Below are positions 43,572-52,647 of a DNA stretch of 64,000 bases, piece by piece. How positions within the stretch are numbered: position 1 is the first letter of the stretch; each line of letters starts with the position of its first letter. The stretch is taken from contig CAVYQI010000007.1 in assembly GCA_963770635.1 (NCBI GenBank), forward strand, positions 62,001 through 126,000, given 5' to 3'. The notes under the pieces were generated by a model, which saw nothing but the letters and a program-made list of their open reading frames with translations, was not told the DNA's origin and ran no database searches. The stretch comes from DASZIT01 sp963770635 (lineage in GTDB: Bacteria; Actinomycetota; Acidimicrobiia; Acidimicrobiales; RAAP-2). A program made the translations under genes and the position numbers.

Positions 43572-44072
43572 CTGTACACCTTACGGGGGAACACACCATG
43601 GGGACCCTCGACCCGATCGAGAAAGACCAGGCCGTCGAGGTGGTCCATCTCGTGAAGCACGGCCCGGGCCTCGAAGGCGTCCACCTCTAACCGGCGATGC
43701 TCGCCGTCGGGAGTCGATGCCCGAGACCGTCACCTGGGTGGCCCGGGATACGTCGCCGGTGAGGTCGGGCACGCTCATGCACCCCTCCCGGGCCGTCTCC
43801 GGGACGGAGGCGGCTACGACCACCGGATCGAAAAGCACGAACGTCGCCGTGACAGGACCGCGCCAACCGGTGGCCGGTGACATCGACGACAAAGGCCCGG
43901 AGATCCACCCCGATCTGGGGCGCAGCCAAGGCCGACACAGCCCGGAGAGGCTCTCATGGTGTCGACCAGATCCACCGGCCAGCGACCGGGCCTCGTCGTC
44001 GATGGCTCCCACCGGGTAGGCCGGCGTGACCAGGATGTCGTCGGGCAGCGTCAGTACCGGACGGACGGGCAT
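43568..44072 (-). pseudogene. def: peptide deformylase, multiple frameshifts
   Basis: Peptide deformylase, which removes the N-formyl group from new proteins. All three diagnostic motifs exist but in different frames: GLAAPQIGVD (motif 1), REGCMSVPDLTGDVSRATQV (motif 2, with the metal Cys) and VLHEMDHLDGLVFLDRV (motif 3, HExxH-like metal ligands). At least four single-base indels are needed to join them (near 43970, 43940, 43850 and 43715). ATG 44072 is the likely start; the stop overlaps the MBL gene GTG. Either a decayed extra copy or a badly resolved stretch of assembly; the cell needs a functional deformylase somewhere. Confidence 0.8.
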
Positions 44073-44094
44073 CGAGCGGTGCAGGTCCTACCGG

Positions 44095-44659
44095 TCAGAG
44101 GACGTCGATCTCGACCCGGTGGGCGTGGCACTGCACACCGAACGCCTCCACCGACTCGCGGACGGTGGCCGCCGGCAACCTCGGCGTCGACCCGGGAACG
44201 AATCCCACCGTCAACGTCAGCACGTACACCGGCTTGGTCGTCCGATCCCACCAGGCGGGTGGACAGGTCGATGATGTTGCCGCCGACCTCAGCCAGGGCC
44301 TCCGCGGCGCGGTGGACGATGCCGGGCCGATCGGCTCCGTGGACGGAGAAGGCGAACACCTCGCTATCGGCGTCGGTTCCAACCTCCGAAACCCCACCGG
44401 TTGTCGGGGTGGGCACCAAAGGACGCACCACGATGGTCAGGTCCAGCCGGTCGGCCACCGGGGCCAACGCCGCCTCGATGGCTAGGGCGTCCGCTTTCGG
44501 TCGGGCACCGCGACCACCAAGCAGCACGGCGAACTGGCCATGGAGGATGCTCATGGTGGAGTCCTCGAGGTTGCAGCCGAGGTCCATGAGGACGCCGGTC
44601 AGCGCGGCCACGATGCCCGGTTGGTCGGCTCCGACCGCCGTCAATGCCACATGTTCCAC
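44095..44659 (-). pseudogene. ACT-domain protein (glycine cleavage repressor-like), frameshifted
   Basis: Two-ACT-domain protein similar to GcvR-type regulators. The first domain is VALTAVGADQPGIVAALTGVLMDLGCNLEDSTMSILHGQFAVLL; the second begins FAFSVHGADRPGIVHRAAEALAEVGGNIIDLSTRLVGS. After an extra base near 44240 it continues PVYVLTLTVGFVPGSTPRLPAATVRESVEAFGVQ in another frame. Each ACT domain has the ligand loop GADQPGIV/GADRPGIV. Restored length is about 188 residues. GTG 44659 has an AAGGGG tract upstream. It is divergent from the acyl-CoA synthetase at 44761. Ligand and targets are unknown. Confidence 0.78.
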
Positions 44660-44760
44660 GCCTGCGCCCCTTCCGTCCCGCTCGTCGTGCCCCCGTTGTA
44701 GCACTGCCCGGTGCGATCGTCAGCCAGACTGCCCGGGTTTGGGCCTAGCAGTTTGCCGTC

Positions 44761-46360
44761 ATGACCGCAGACAACGTCGATCATCCCAGCCCTGCGGAGT
44801 ACCGGACGGTCTCCGGGATGCTCCGCCAGTTGGCGGCCTCCCAGCCCGACGCTCCGATGCTCACCGCCGGCGATCGGACGCTCACCTGGGGCGAGCTCTA
44901 CCGAAAGGTCCGGCGGGTGGGCCAAGCCCTCTCGGCCAAGGGCGTGGGTCGCGGAGATCGGGTGGCGTTCCTCGATCGCAACAGCATCGAGTTCTTCGAG
45001 ATCTTCTTCGGCTGCGCCCTGATCGGCGCGGTGAACGTGACGGTGAACTGGCGGCTGGCCCCGGCCGAGATGGCCGGCATCGTCATGGACGCCGGGGCGG
45101 TCGCCATGTTCGTGGGCACCGACTACGCCGACGCGGCCAAGGAGATCGCCGCGGTGGCGACTTCGGTACGGGAATGGGTTTCGTTGGACGGGCTGGCGAG
45201 CCTGGCTCGACGCCAATGCCGATGACGACCCCGACGACCCCGGGTTCGAGCCCGCCCCCGACGACGTGATCACCCAGCTCTACACCTCGGGCACCACCGG
45301 CCTTCCCAAGGGGGTGATGATCACCGGGCGGAACATCTCCTGTCTGCTCAACGAGGCCGATCAGGTCTTCCACATCGGCGCGGACACGGTGTCGATGGTG
45401 GCCATGCCGCTGTTCCATATCGGCGGGAGCGGTTGGGCCCTGGCCGGCATGTCCCGGGGAGGCCACTCGATCATTGTCCGGGACATCGATCCGGCCGCGG
45501 TGCTGGGCCTTATCGCCCGTCACCACATCACCGAGACATTCGTGGTCCCGGCGGTGCTGATGTTCATGCTGGCCACCCCGGAGCTGGCCACCACCGACGT
45601 TTCATCACTGCGCACCGTCTTCTACGGGGCTTCGCCGATCAGCGAGGACGTGCTGGTCAGGTCGATGAAAGCCCTCGGCTGCGATTTCGCCCAGGTCTAC
45701 GGGCTCACCGAGACCACCGGAGCCATCACCTCGCTGCTTCCCGAGGACCACGACCCCGACGGACCCCGGGGCCGCCTGCTGCAGTCGGCCGGCCGACCCT
45801 TCGACCACGTCGAGCTCCAGATCATCGACCCCGATACCGGGGAAGTGCTCCCGGTCGGCAAGGTCGGCGAAGTGGTGACCCGATCCGCCCAGAACATGCT
45901 CGGCTACTGGAACCAACCCGAGGCCACCGCCGCGGTGCTGTCGGAGGAGGACTGGTTCCGAACCGGGGATGCCGGCTGGCTGGACCCGGACGGCTATCTT
46001 TTCCTCCACGACCGCCTGAAGGACATGATCGTGTCCGGCGGGGAGAACATCTATCCGGCCGAGGTGGAGAACGCGCTGCTGTCTCATGCTGCCATCGCCG
46101 ATGCCGCGGTCATCGGGGTCCCCGACGACAAGTGGGGAGAAACGGTGAAGGCCATCGTGGTGAAATCACCGGAGGCCGGCACCGACGACGAGTCACTGGT
46201 GGAGGACATCCTGGCCTTCTCCCGGGAACGGCTGGCCCACTACAAGTGCCCGTCCTCGGTCGACTTCATCGATGCCCTCCCCCGCAACCCGTCGGGCAAG
46301 GTGTTGAAGCGGGAGCTGCGCAAGCCGTTCTGGGTCGGCCGGGAACGCAACATCCAGTAG
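44761..46360 (+). pseudogene. AMP-dependent acyl-CoA synthetase (FadD-like), frameshifted
   Basis: Class I adenylate-forming ligase of about 533 residues when restored. The first 150 residues (LTWGELYRKVRRVGQALSAKGVGRGDRVAFLDRN) and the rest are joined by removing one base near 45201 (expected ASWLDANAD). Signatures: TQLYTSGTTGLPKGVMITG, VYGLTETTGAI, WFRTGDAGWLDPDGYLFLHDRLKDMIVSGGENIYPAEVE and PRNPSGKVLKRELR with the catalytic lysine. The SGGENIYPAEVE form is typical of FadD13-like medium/long-chain acyl-CoA synthetases. It is the only plus-strand gene between two minus-strand blocks. Substrate unknown. Confidence 0.86.
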
Positions 46361-46400
46361 CCGGGGTGGATCTGGGTCCGGCTTGTTTCGTCCGGCGGGG

Positions 46401-46778
46401 TCAGAACAACCCGGCTGGGCCGTCGGCGTCGGACCGTTCGTCCATGGTCATCTCGGCAATGAGCTCATCGTCGCCGTATTCGTCGCCGTCTCCAGAGTCG
46501 GCCGGGGCCGCGGGCTCGCCTCGGCCGATGGCCTCGAGCCGGGGCACGAGCTCCTCGACCTGCATCCGGGTCCGCCGGAGCCGGCGGTCGAGCTCGTCGA
46601 CGATCGAGGTGGCCCGCTCCAGCCGTTCGACCAGGCGGTCGACATCGATGACGCCCGCCTCGAACTCCCCGATGATGGCGTCCAGCTCCTTGCCGGCATC
46701 GGAATAGCTCAGCTGCGTCACCGCGGCAGCCGGTGGCTGGCCGCCACCGTCATCCGCGACCTTCTCGTTGGTGGCCAT
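46401..46778 (-). CDS. xseB: exodeoxyribonuclease VII small subunit
   Basis: Small subunit of exonuclease VII, which degrades single-stranded DNA in both directions. The core QLSYSDAGKELDAIIGEFEAGVIDVDRLVERLERATSIVDELDRRLRRTRMQVEEL is the conserved coiled coil. At 125 residues it is longer than the usual 75-85, because of a 30-residue polar start and a 40-residue acidic tail (DSGDGDEYGDDELIAEMTMDERSDAD). Its ATG overlaps the xseA stop by one base (TGATG), giving a coupled xseA-xseB unit. Confidence 0.9.
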   Translation of the reverse strand: MATNEKVADDGGGQPPAAAVTQLSYSDAGKELDAIIGEFEAGVIDVDRLVERLERATSIVDELDRRLRRTRMQVEELVPRLEAIGRGEPAAPADSGDGDEYGDDELIAEMTMDERSDADGPAGLF

Positions 46779-48187
46779 CAGTGTGTCTCCTTGGTTCGAT
46801 CACGTTCGTCTGTCGCGTCGCGGGCCACGTCCACCACGGAGTGCACCTCGCCATCTGCCAACCGGGTGACCAACCCGACCCCGGCCGCCAGTCCCGCCGT
46901 CGACCGCAGGACGGCTCCGTCGTCACTCCGGGTCACCGAGTAACCCCTCTCGAGCTGTCGTTGGTAGTCATAGGCGCCGAGCAGCTGGGTCCACTGGCGG
47001 ATCTGCCGATCTTCGGTCTCCAGCATCCGCTTCGGCAGGGCCGCCAGCAGCGTCAGTCGTCGTACCATCGAACGATCGGCTTCGTCGAGGTGGCGTTGGG
47101 CGGTGCCACCCAACGTCTGGGCCTTCCGGTGGAGCCCGTCGGCATGCCGGCCCAAATGCATCCGCGCGCCCATCGAGACACGGTTCCGGCACCGGTCAAG
47201 ATGGAGGCTGGCGTCGCCGGAGACGAGCGCGGCCAGGCGAGCAGTAGCCATACCTCGTTGGATGACCGACTCCCAGTAGTCGAGGGCCAGCCGGGCCAGC
47301 TCGCCACCGCAGTCGGTCGGCGTGATGAAGGCACGGTTGGCGATCTCGTCGGCCACCGACTGATCTCCGGTGTGGCCGATCCCCGTCCATACCGGGATCT
47401 TCGAAGCGGCGATCGACCGGGCCACCAACTCGCTGTCGAAGGTGGACAGGTCGGATTTGGATCCCCCGCCCCGCACCACCACCAGCACATCACATCGCTC
47501 CGACTGGAGGCCGGCGATGGCCAACGCCACCGACTTCCCGGCCGATCGACCCTGCACCTGGGTGGCCACCACCCGGACGTCGAAGGCCATACCCGAGGCT
47601 TCGAGCTGGCCGATGAAGTCCCGGTACCCCTCGGTCCCGGGGCTGGTCACCAACCCGACACGGAGCGGAAGCCGGGGCACCTCGAGCCGCCGGTTGCGAT
47701 CGAACAGGCCCTCGTCGACGAGGGCCTTCACCAGCCGGGCCCGCGCCGCCGCCACCTTGCCCAGCAATGCGTCGGTATCCAGCTCCGACATGATGAAGCT
47801 GACATCGCCCCGGGGTTTGTAGAACTCCACCTTGCCCCGGACCCTCACCACCAACCCGGTATCGAAGGCAATTCCGAATTGGTCGAGGGTGGGCCGGACC
47901 CGGCTCCAGGTTCTCGACCAACATTTCACCTTCAGGACCGGCGAGGCGGCGTCCTGTGCGTGTCGGGGATCGACCAGGTCGATGAAGCAGTGACCGCGGG
48001 GGCTCACGTTGAAGGAGCGGACCTCGCCCGATACCCACAGATCGTCGGGAAACGCCTTCCGGAGGGTGCGGTCGATGCGACCGTAGAGCTCGCCGATGGA
48101 AAGCGCGGGCCGCTCGGGTCCTTCTGATCCCACGGATCCGGGTCCTCCCCGGAGGGACCCAGCCGCCGCACTCGGAATAACTTCCAC
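46778..48187 (-). CDS. xseA: exodeoxyribonuclease VII large subunit
   Basis: Catalytic subunit of exonuclease VII, 469 residues. The N-terminal OB domain (LSIGELYGRIDRTLRKAFPDDLWVSGEVRSF, RGHCFIDLVD) is followed by the nuclease core: LPLRVGLVTSPGTEGYRDFI, VVATQVQGRSAGKSVALAIAGL, CDVLVVVRGGGSKSDLSTFDSELVARSIAASKIPVWTGIGHTGDQSVADEIANRAFITPTDCGGEL, then a long coiled coil. The RGGGS.DL and GIGH.GD signatures are complete. Start ATG 48187. The xseB gene follows with one-base overlap, and rnpB is transcribed divergently just upstream. Confidence 0.95.
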   Translation of the reverse strand: MEVIPSAAAGSLRGGPGSVGSEGPERPALSIGELYGRIDRTLRKAFPDDLWVSGEVRSFNVSPRGHCFIDLVDPRHAQDAASPVLKVKCWSRTWSRVRPTLDQFGIAFDTGLVVRVRGKVEFYKPRGDVSFIMSELDTDALLGKVAAARARLVKALVDEGLFDRNRRLEVPRLPLRVGLVTSPGTEGYRDFIGQLEASGMAFDVRVVATQVQGRSAGKSVALAIAGLQSERCDVLVVVRGGGSKSDLSTFDSELVARSIAASKIPVWTGIGHTGDQSVADEIANRAFITPTDCGGELARLALDYWESVIQRGMATARLAALVSGDASLHLDRCRNRVSMGARMHLGRHADGLHRKAQTLGGTAQRHLDEADRSMVRRLTLLAALPKRMLETEDRQIRQWTQLLGAYDYQRQLERGYSVTRSDDGAVLRSTAGLAAGVGLVTRLADGEVHSVVDVARDATDERDRTKETH

Positions 48188-48255
48188 GGCGCCAGACTAG
48201 GGCGAGGCTGCCTCGAGGCTGAGTAATCCCTGCCAGTCTGTGGGATCATGAGGCC

Positions 48256-48655
<400 letters not shown>

Positions 48656-48656
48656 A

Positions 48657-49078
48657 CTTAGCCTTTGACCTGGACTATGTGGATCAACACCTACCGTCTG
48701 ACACGTATCCGACACACCAGCACTCCCAAGCACCTGATCGACGGCGGCTCTGGTCGAGTCGTCGGAATCGATCCAAAGGTGCGAGTAAGGATCAAGTGTC
48801 GGCGCTGTGATTGATCGTCCTATTGCCGCAACCCGAGCAAGGCGTAGATCACGAGAGATCATCCTTGCCGGGAATTTTTCGCAAAGCTTCGAGGAACTGC
48901 CCGAGATCGGTTTCTAGGGCCGTCGCGAGCGAACTGATCTACGACTAATGGCTCTCACCAAGCTCATCTACTTCAGCTTGAACCCGGCCCTGAGCGAGGG
49001 CTGCCGCCTGAGTTGCCGTCGAGAGACCTGCGCCAACTGACCGGGAATGACCCGCAGTCATATTGGCACCAAACCCGG
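48657..49078. other. intergenic region inside the repeat-bounded segment, no gene recognised
   Basis: A 422-bp stretch between the rnpB 3' end and the 3' end of the large secreted protein gene. Short frames on both strands show no family, start or ribosome-binding site. I looked for an integrase or excisionase remnant and found none. It has somewhat lower GC than its surroundings (for example near 48660-48720 and 48880-48900). No tRNA or hairpin terminator was identified. Confidence 0.4.
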
Positions 49079-51274
49079 TCAGAACAGGGTGGTCATCCCA
49101 ACGATCGGATTGTTCAGCTTCTGGGCTCCGGTCGATCCCATATACGGGGCGTCGCCGAAGCTGAAGATGCCGCCGTCGGAGGCCACCAGCCAGTAGCCAC
49201 CCCCGTCGGGGGTCGAGGCCATCCCCACAACCGGCTTGTTCAGGGTCTGGGCCCCGGTGGAGCCGAAGAAGGAAGCGTCACCGAAGGCGAAGATGCCGCC
49301 GTCGGATGCCACCAGCCAGTAGCCCCCACCGTCGGGGGTCGACGCCATGGCCACGATCGGCTTGTTCAGATGCTGGGCCCCCGTGGAGCCAAAGTAGCCG
49401 GCATCCCCGAAGGCGAAGATCCCACCGTCGGAGGCGACCAGCCAGTATCCACCACCGTCCGGGGTCGACACCATGCCCACGATCGGATTGTTGAGCTTCT
49501 GGCCGCCGGTAGAGCCGAAGAACTTGGCATTCCCGAAGCTGAAGATGCCCCCGTCGGAGGCGACCAGCCAGTAGCCCTGGCCTCCGGGGCTGAAGTCCAT
49601 ACCCACGACCGGCTTGTTGAGGGTCATCGCCCCGGTGGAGCCGAAGAACCCGGCGTCCCCGAAGGAGAAGATCCCCCCGTCGGAGGCGACCAGCCAGTAG
49701 CCCTGACCGTCGGGGGTCGACGCCATGGCCACGATCGGCCGGTTCAGCTTCTGGGCCCCGGTGGAGCCGAAGAACTGGGAGCCGCCGAAGGCGAAAATCC
49801 CCCCGTCAGAGGCGACCAGCCAATAACCGTTGCCGGACACCGGCGGTGGTGGCGGCGGGTTGGGGCCTCCGGTGTAGGTGAACTGGTCATTGGGAGAGAG
49901 CACGCTGGTGCCCCCGGGGCCCTTGACCGTCACCGCCACAGTGCCGGTCCCCGGCGGCGAGGTGGCCGTACAGGTTTTCGAGCTGCAACTCACATTGGTG
50001 GCCGGCGGGTCCCCGAATTCAACGTCGGTGGCCCCGGTGAAGCCGCTCCCGGTGATGGTGACGACCGTCCCACCACTGGATGGTCCGGTATTCGGGCTGA
50101 TCGAAGTGACCGAGGGCGGCGCCGGCGGCGCAGCCACGTTGTAGGTAACACTCGCGGTGCCGGTGAGCCCGTCGCCGCTCGTGGCGGTGACCGTGAAGGT
50201 GTGGGTGCCGGTCGTGGAGGTGTCGATCGCCGTCCCAGACGGATGGCCGCTCTGGTCGAGACAGCTCGCTATCCCCGGTCCCCCTACACCGTCTGTGCAG
50301 GTGAAGGACGAGTTGACCACCGATTCGTATACATAGGCAGCGCCGTTGGCTGGCGTGGTGATCGAGGCGGTTGGTGGCGCAGGTGTCCAAGAGATCGTGA
50401 TGGATCCGGCACCACCGTTGGACGTGACGGGACCACCGTTGCTCGCCGGTCCGTACGAAGTCACACCTGCCGGCCCGATGCTCCCCCCTGCGCCGCCGCC
50501 GCCCCCAGCGTTGACCGTCTCGTGGCCACTACTACCGCCGCCAAAACCCCCGCCGCCCCCGCCGTAGCTGCCGACGAACCCGCCACCGTCCCCGCCGCCC
50601 GAGACGCCGGCGCCGCCGGGTTCACAGGTACCGCCGCCGCCGCTACCGCCGTTGCCATTGCCGCCATTGGTGTCAAGACCCCCTAGTCCGGTCGTGCCGC
50701 CGATTCCCCCCTGGCCTCCGACGCCTCCGTAGCTGCCGGCACCGTTCCCGCCGACTCCCCCCGCGCCACCACCGCTGCCGCCCGTGGCAGCGGGGGGGGT
50801 CCCGAGTCCGTTGCCGCTGTTGACGCCGCCACCGCCACCGCCACCCGCGATGATGCGATTCGTGAGGTCCGTCGGATCGATCGTGCTACTTCCGCCACCA
50901 GAGCCACTTTGCAACCCGCAATTCGTAAACGATCCATTCCCGCCGACGAACAGGGTGAGAACCTGACTCGGTGTGACGGCGAGCGTGGTGGTGACCATAG
51001 CCCCATTGCCCCCCGTGCCTACGGAGGCTCCATAGGCGCCGTTCCCGCCCCCCCCGCCGCCGCCGATGGCGACAATGTTCAGTGACGTGATGCCTGGCGG
51101 CACGGCGAATGTATCTGCACCGACGGTCGAATAGGTGCACTTCGCGGCCCCGTTGAACACGCCGCTCGTACCGCAAGGTGACAACCCCCATGCCACCGAC
51201 CCCGGGACCGACAACCACAGGGACAAGGATGTTGAGACCATCGCAGCGAACACCAATATCGACACACGCTTCAT
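49079..51274 (-). CDS. large secreted protein: glycine-rich, Ig-like, IPT/TIG and six GYWLVASDGG repeats
   Basis: Exported protein of 731 residues. Signal peptide (MKRVSILVFAAMVSTSLSLWLS...AWG) on ATG 51274 with GGAGG upstream. Domains in order: a glycine-rich region (about 60-300; runs such as GGGGGGG and GGNGNGGSGGGG) that begins with TFAVPPGITSLNIVAIGGG, a pattern of glycine-rich surface domains; an Ig-like module (TPANGAAYVYESVVNSSFTC); an IPT/TIG module (PSVTSISPNTGPSSGGTVVTITGSGFTGA); and six nearly identical 42-residue repeats GYWLVASDGGIFAFGDA...GSTGAQKLNKPIVGMASTPDG. Its repeats are far more uniform than those of the three paralogues at 4.4-8.3 kb, suggesting recent amplification. 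It is the only gene inside the repeat-bounded segment. Confidence 0.82.
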   Translation of the reverse strand: MKRVSILVFAAMVSTSLSLWLSVPGSVAWGLSPCGTSGVFNGAAKCTYSTVGADTFAVPPGITSLNIVAIGGGGGGGNGAYGASVGTGGNGAMVTTTLAVTPSQVLTLFVGGNGSFTNCGLQSGSGGGSSTIDPTDLTNRIIAGGGGGGGVNSGNGLGTPPAATGGSGGGAGGVGGNGAGSYGGVGGQGGIGGTTGLGGLDTNGGNGNGGSGGGGTCEPGGAGVSGGGDGGGFVGSYGGGGGGFGGGSSGHETVNAGGGGGAGGSIGPAGVTSYGPASNGGPVTSNGGAGSITISWTPAPPTASITTPANGAAYVYESVVNSSFTCTDGVGGPGIASCLDQSGHPSGTAIDTSTTGTHTFTVTATSGDGLTGTASVTYNVAAPPAPPSVTSISPNTGPSSGGTVVTITGSGFTGATDVEFGDPPATNVSCSSKTCTATSPPGTGTVAVTVKGPGGTSVLSPNDQFTYTGGPNPPPPPPVSGNGYWLVASDGGIFAFGGSQFFGSTGAQKLNRPIVAMASTPDGQGYWLVASDGGIFSFGDAGFFGSTGAMTLNKPVVGMDFSPGGQGYWLVASDGGIFSFGNAKFFGSTGGQKLNNPIVGMVSTPDGGGYWLVASDGGIFAFGDAGYFGSTGAQHLNKPIVAMASTPDGGGYWLVASDGGIFAFGDASFFGSTGAQTLNKPVVGMASTPDGGGYWLVASDGGIFSFGDAPYMGSTGAQKLNNPIVGMTTLF

Positions 51275-51653
51275 CGGGATCCTCCGAGCAATGACCGAAA
51301 TTGGCGCCGATTGGAACAGGACAGGGTGATTTGAGGTCACAATAGCGCAACGGTTCGGCTGCGTGATGAACGCAGAAGGAGGTGTTCATGTTCAACCGGC
51401 CTACGGGGGCAGGCGATAAATGCCCATTCTGAATCCCGCCTATCGGCCGGCTCACCGTCAACCACTCGCCGTCGTGACGGGCGGTGCCTTCTTGTTCATC
51501 GCTGGGAGTTCAAGGAGAGGGCGCGGGAGACCCAAACTTGCCTTGGTTCTTGACGCCGCCTCCGGCTCCTCAGGCCTCCGAAGGGACGGGGCTCCCTAGT
51601 AATCCGCTCACCTCGAGTTGCGGACGATCCCGTCCGGGCCGGACCAACGCCCT
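51275..51653. other. intergenic region with the right copy of the rnpB repeat
   Basis: Holds the promoter and leader of the large secreted protein gene (minus strand), then the 30-bp repeat at 51431-51460, then about 190 bp before the end of the lipoprotein gene. No gene was recognised. Any true right border of the segment would lie at the repeat. Confidence 0.45.
51431..51460 (+). repeat. direct repeat, right copy of rnpB 3' end; candidate att site
   Basis: Exact 30-bp copy of 48627-48656 without the rest of rnpB. Flanking bases differ on both sides (TTCT before, ACCACT after, versus GACA and CTTA at the left copy), so the duplication is limited to these 30 bp. If an element entered at the rnpB 3' end, this is the displaced original end. 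An alternative is a mobile terminator-like fragment. Confidence 0.7.
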
Positions 51654-52367
51654 CTATGTGCCAAGGTCATAGTCGTTGGCCAAATAGTCCTTGTTGATGC
51701 TCTGAAGAGTGGCGACGTCGCTACTGCAGGTAATAGCAAGCGCCGCCAGGTTCTTAGCGTCAACAGTCCAGCCGACCACTCCGAATCCAGCATTCGTGTT
51801 CGTGCAGATCGGCGGGGGTGTCGACAAGACGGTAGAAAGACTGACGCCAGATCCAACTTCAAAGTCGGTTCCATTGAAGAGGAAGACGTTGCCGACCGCC
51901 GCGCCGTTGGCCGTCACGTTGGTTTCGCAATAGGTACCGTTTGTGCTCGTACCCGAAAGCGTCGCCGAGGTGCAGTCGCCTTGGCCGCTCTGCATTCCGT
52001 TGCCAGAGAGCAGCGTGCTGCTGTAGTAGTTGTCGGCGTCGGCGGAGTTGTCAAACTGTTCATAGACGAGGACGTCGGCATCAGGAACGTTGCTGCCGGC
52101 GCAGACGGTTTGGGCTGTCTCGTTGGTGTCGATAAAGTCCGACGAACCCTCATTGGTGCATTGCGAGGCAAACGCTTTTGGCATTTGCGATAGCAAGTTC
52201 TGGGGTGTCGTCGTCGTTGACGGGGCCTTTGTGGTGGTTGTAGAGCCCGACGAGACCTTGACCGTGCAGGCCGCCAAGCCAAGACTGGCCACGATAAAGG
52301 CCACTGCGGTGAGCCAAGTGAGCCGCCACCTCGACCGAGCTGAACCACCTGAATGAGGGAAAGACAT
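51654..52367 (-). CDS. predicted lipoprotein, function unknown
   Basis: A 237-residue exported lipoprotein. The signal WLTAVAFIVASLGLAACTVK has a lipobox LAAC (lipidated Cys at about 32). A Thr/Ser linker (SSGSTTTTKAPSTTTTPQ) leads to a domain with four to six cysteines (SQCTNEGSSDF, TVCAGSN, GDCTSA, GTYCETN, PICTNTN, ITCSSD) that may form disulfides outside the membrane. No family recognised. ATG 52367 has an ideal ribosome-binding site (AAAGGAGGT). It lies just outside the repeat-bounded segment, on the same strand as the neighbouring secreted genes. Confidence 0.75.
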   Translation of the reverse strand: MSFPHSGGSARSRWRLTWLTAVAFIVASLGLAACTVKVSSGSTTTTKAPSTTTTPQNLLSQMPKAFASQCTNEGSSDFIDTNETAQTVCAGSNVPDADVLVYEQFDNSADADNYYSSTLLSGNGMQSGQGDCTSATLSGTSTNGTYCETNVTANGAAVGNVFLFNGTDFEVGSGVSLSTVLSTPPPICTNTNAGFGVVGWTVDAKNLAALAITCSSDVATLQSINKDYLANDYDLGT

Positions 52368-52530
52368 GGCGACCTCCTTTGTGGGCCGTTCGATAAGGCA
52401 GAAATCTGCTGCTACAGAATGCCCTAAATGCGAGCGCAGGGTCGGGTCCAAGCAACTCGGGGCACCAAGCGGGCCGAATGTCGGCCAACGCCCGGTCCGT
52501 TCGACCTTCAGAACATGCCACCGAGAGGCG

Positions 52531-52562
52531 GCCGGTGCGACACCCTCGGGTGCCGCACCGGC
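52531..52562 (-). terminator. strong hairpin terminator after the 52648-53877 gene
   Basis: On the minus strand GCCGGTGCG-G-CACC pairs with GGTG-T-CGCACCGGC through a CGAG loop, a 14-bp stem with a single G-U pair. It begins 85 bases after the stop of the secreted-protein gene and 164 bases before the lipoprotein start. No T-run follows, as often in GC-rich actinobacteria. It should separate the two transcripts. Confidence 0.6.
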
Positions 52563-52647
52563 AACGGTGAATGGTTGTCGCCCTCCCGAGCCGAGGCGCA
52601 GCCGAGCGTTCAAGGACGCCCGGCTACACCTCTGATGCCCGGCCTTC

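Noticed and set aside
48657..49078. Possible integrase or excisionase remnant next to the rnpB repeat
   Set aside because: Both strands were read; no Arg-His-Arg-Tyr-like or serine-recombinase motif is visible.
49079..49810. Regularly spaced repeats that could be taken for a CRISPR array
   Set aside because: Period is 126 bp and in frame; they encode the GYWLVASDGG units of a secreted protein.
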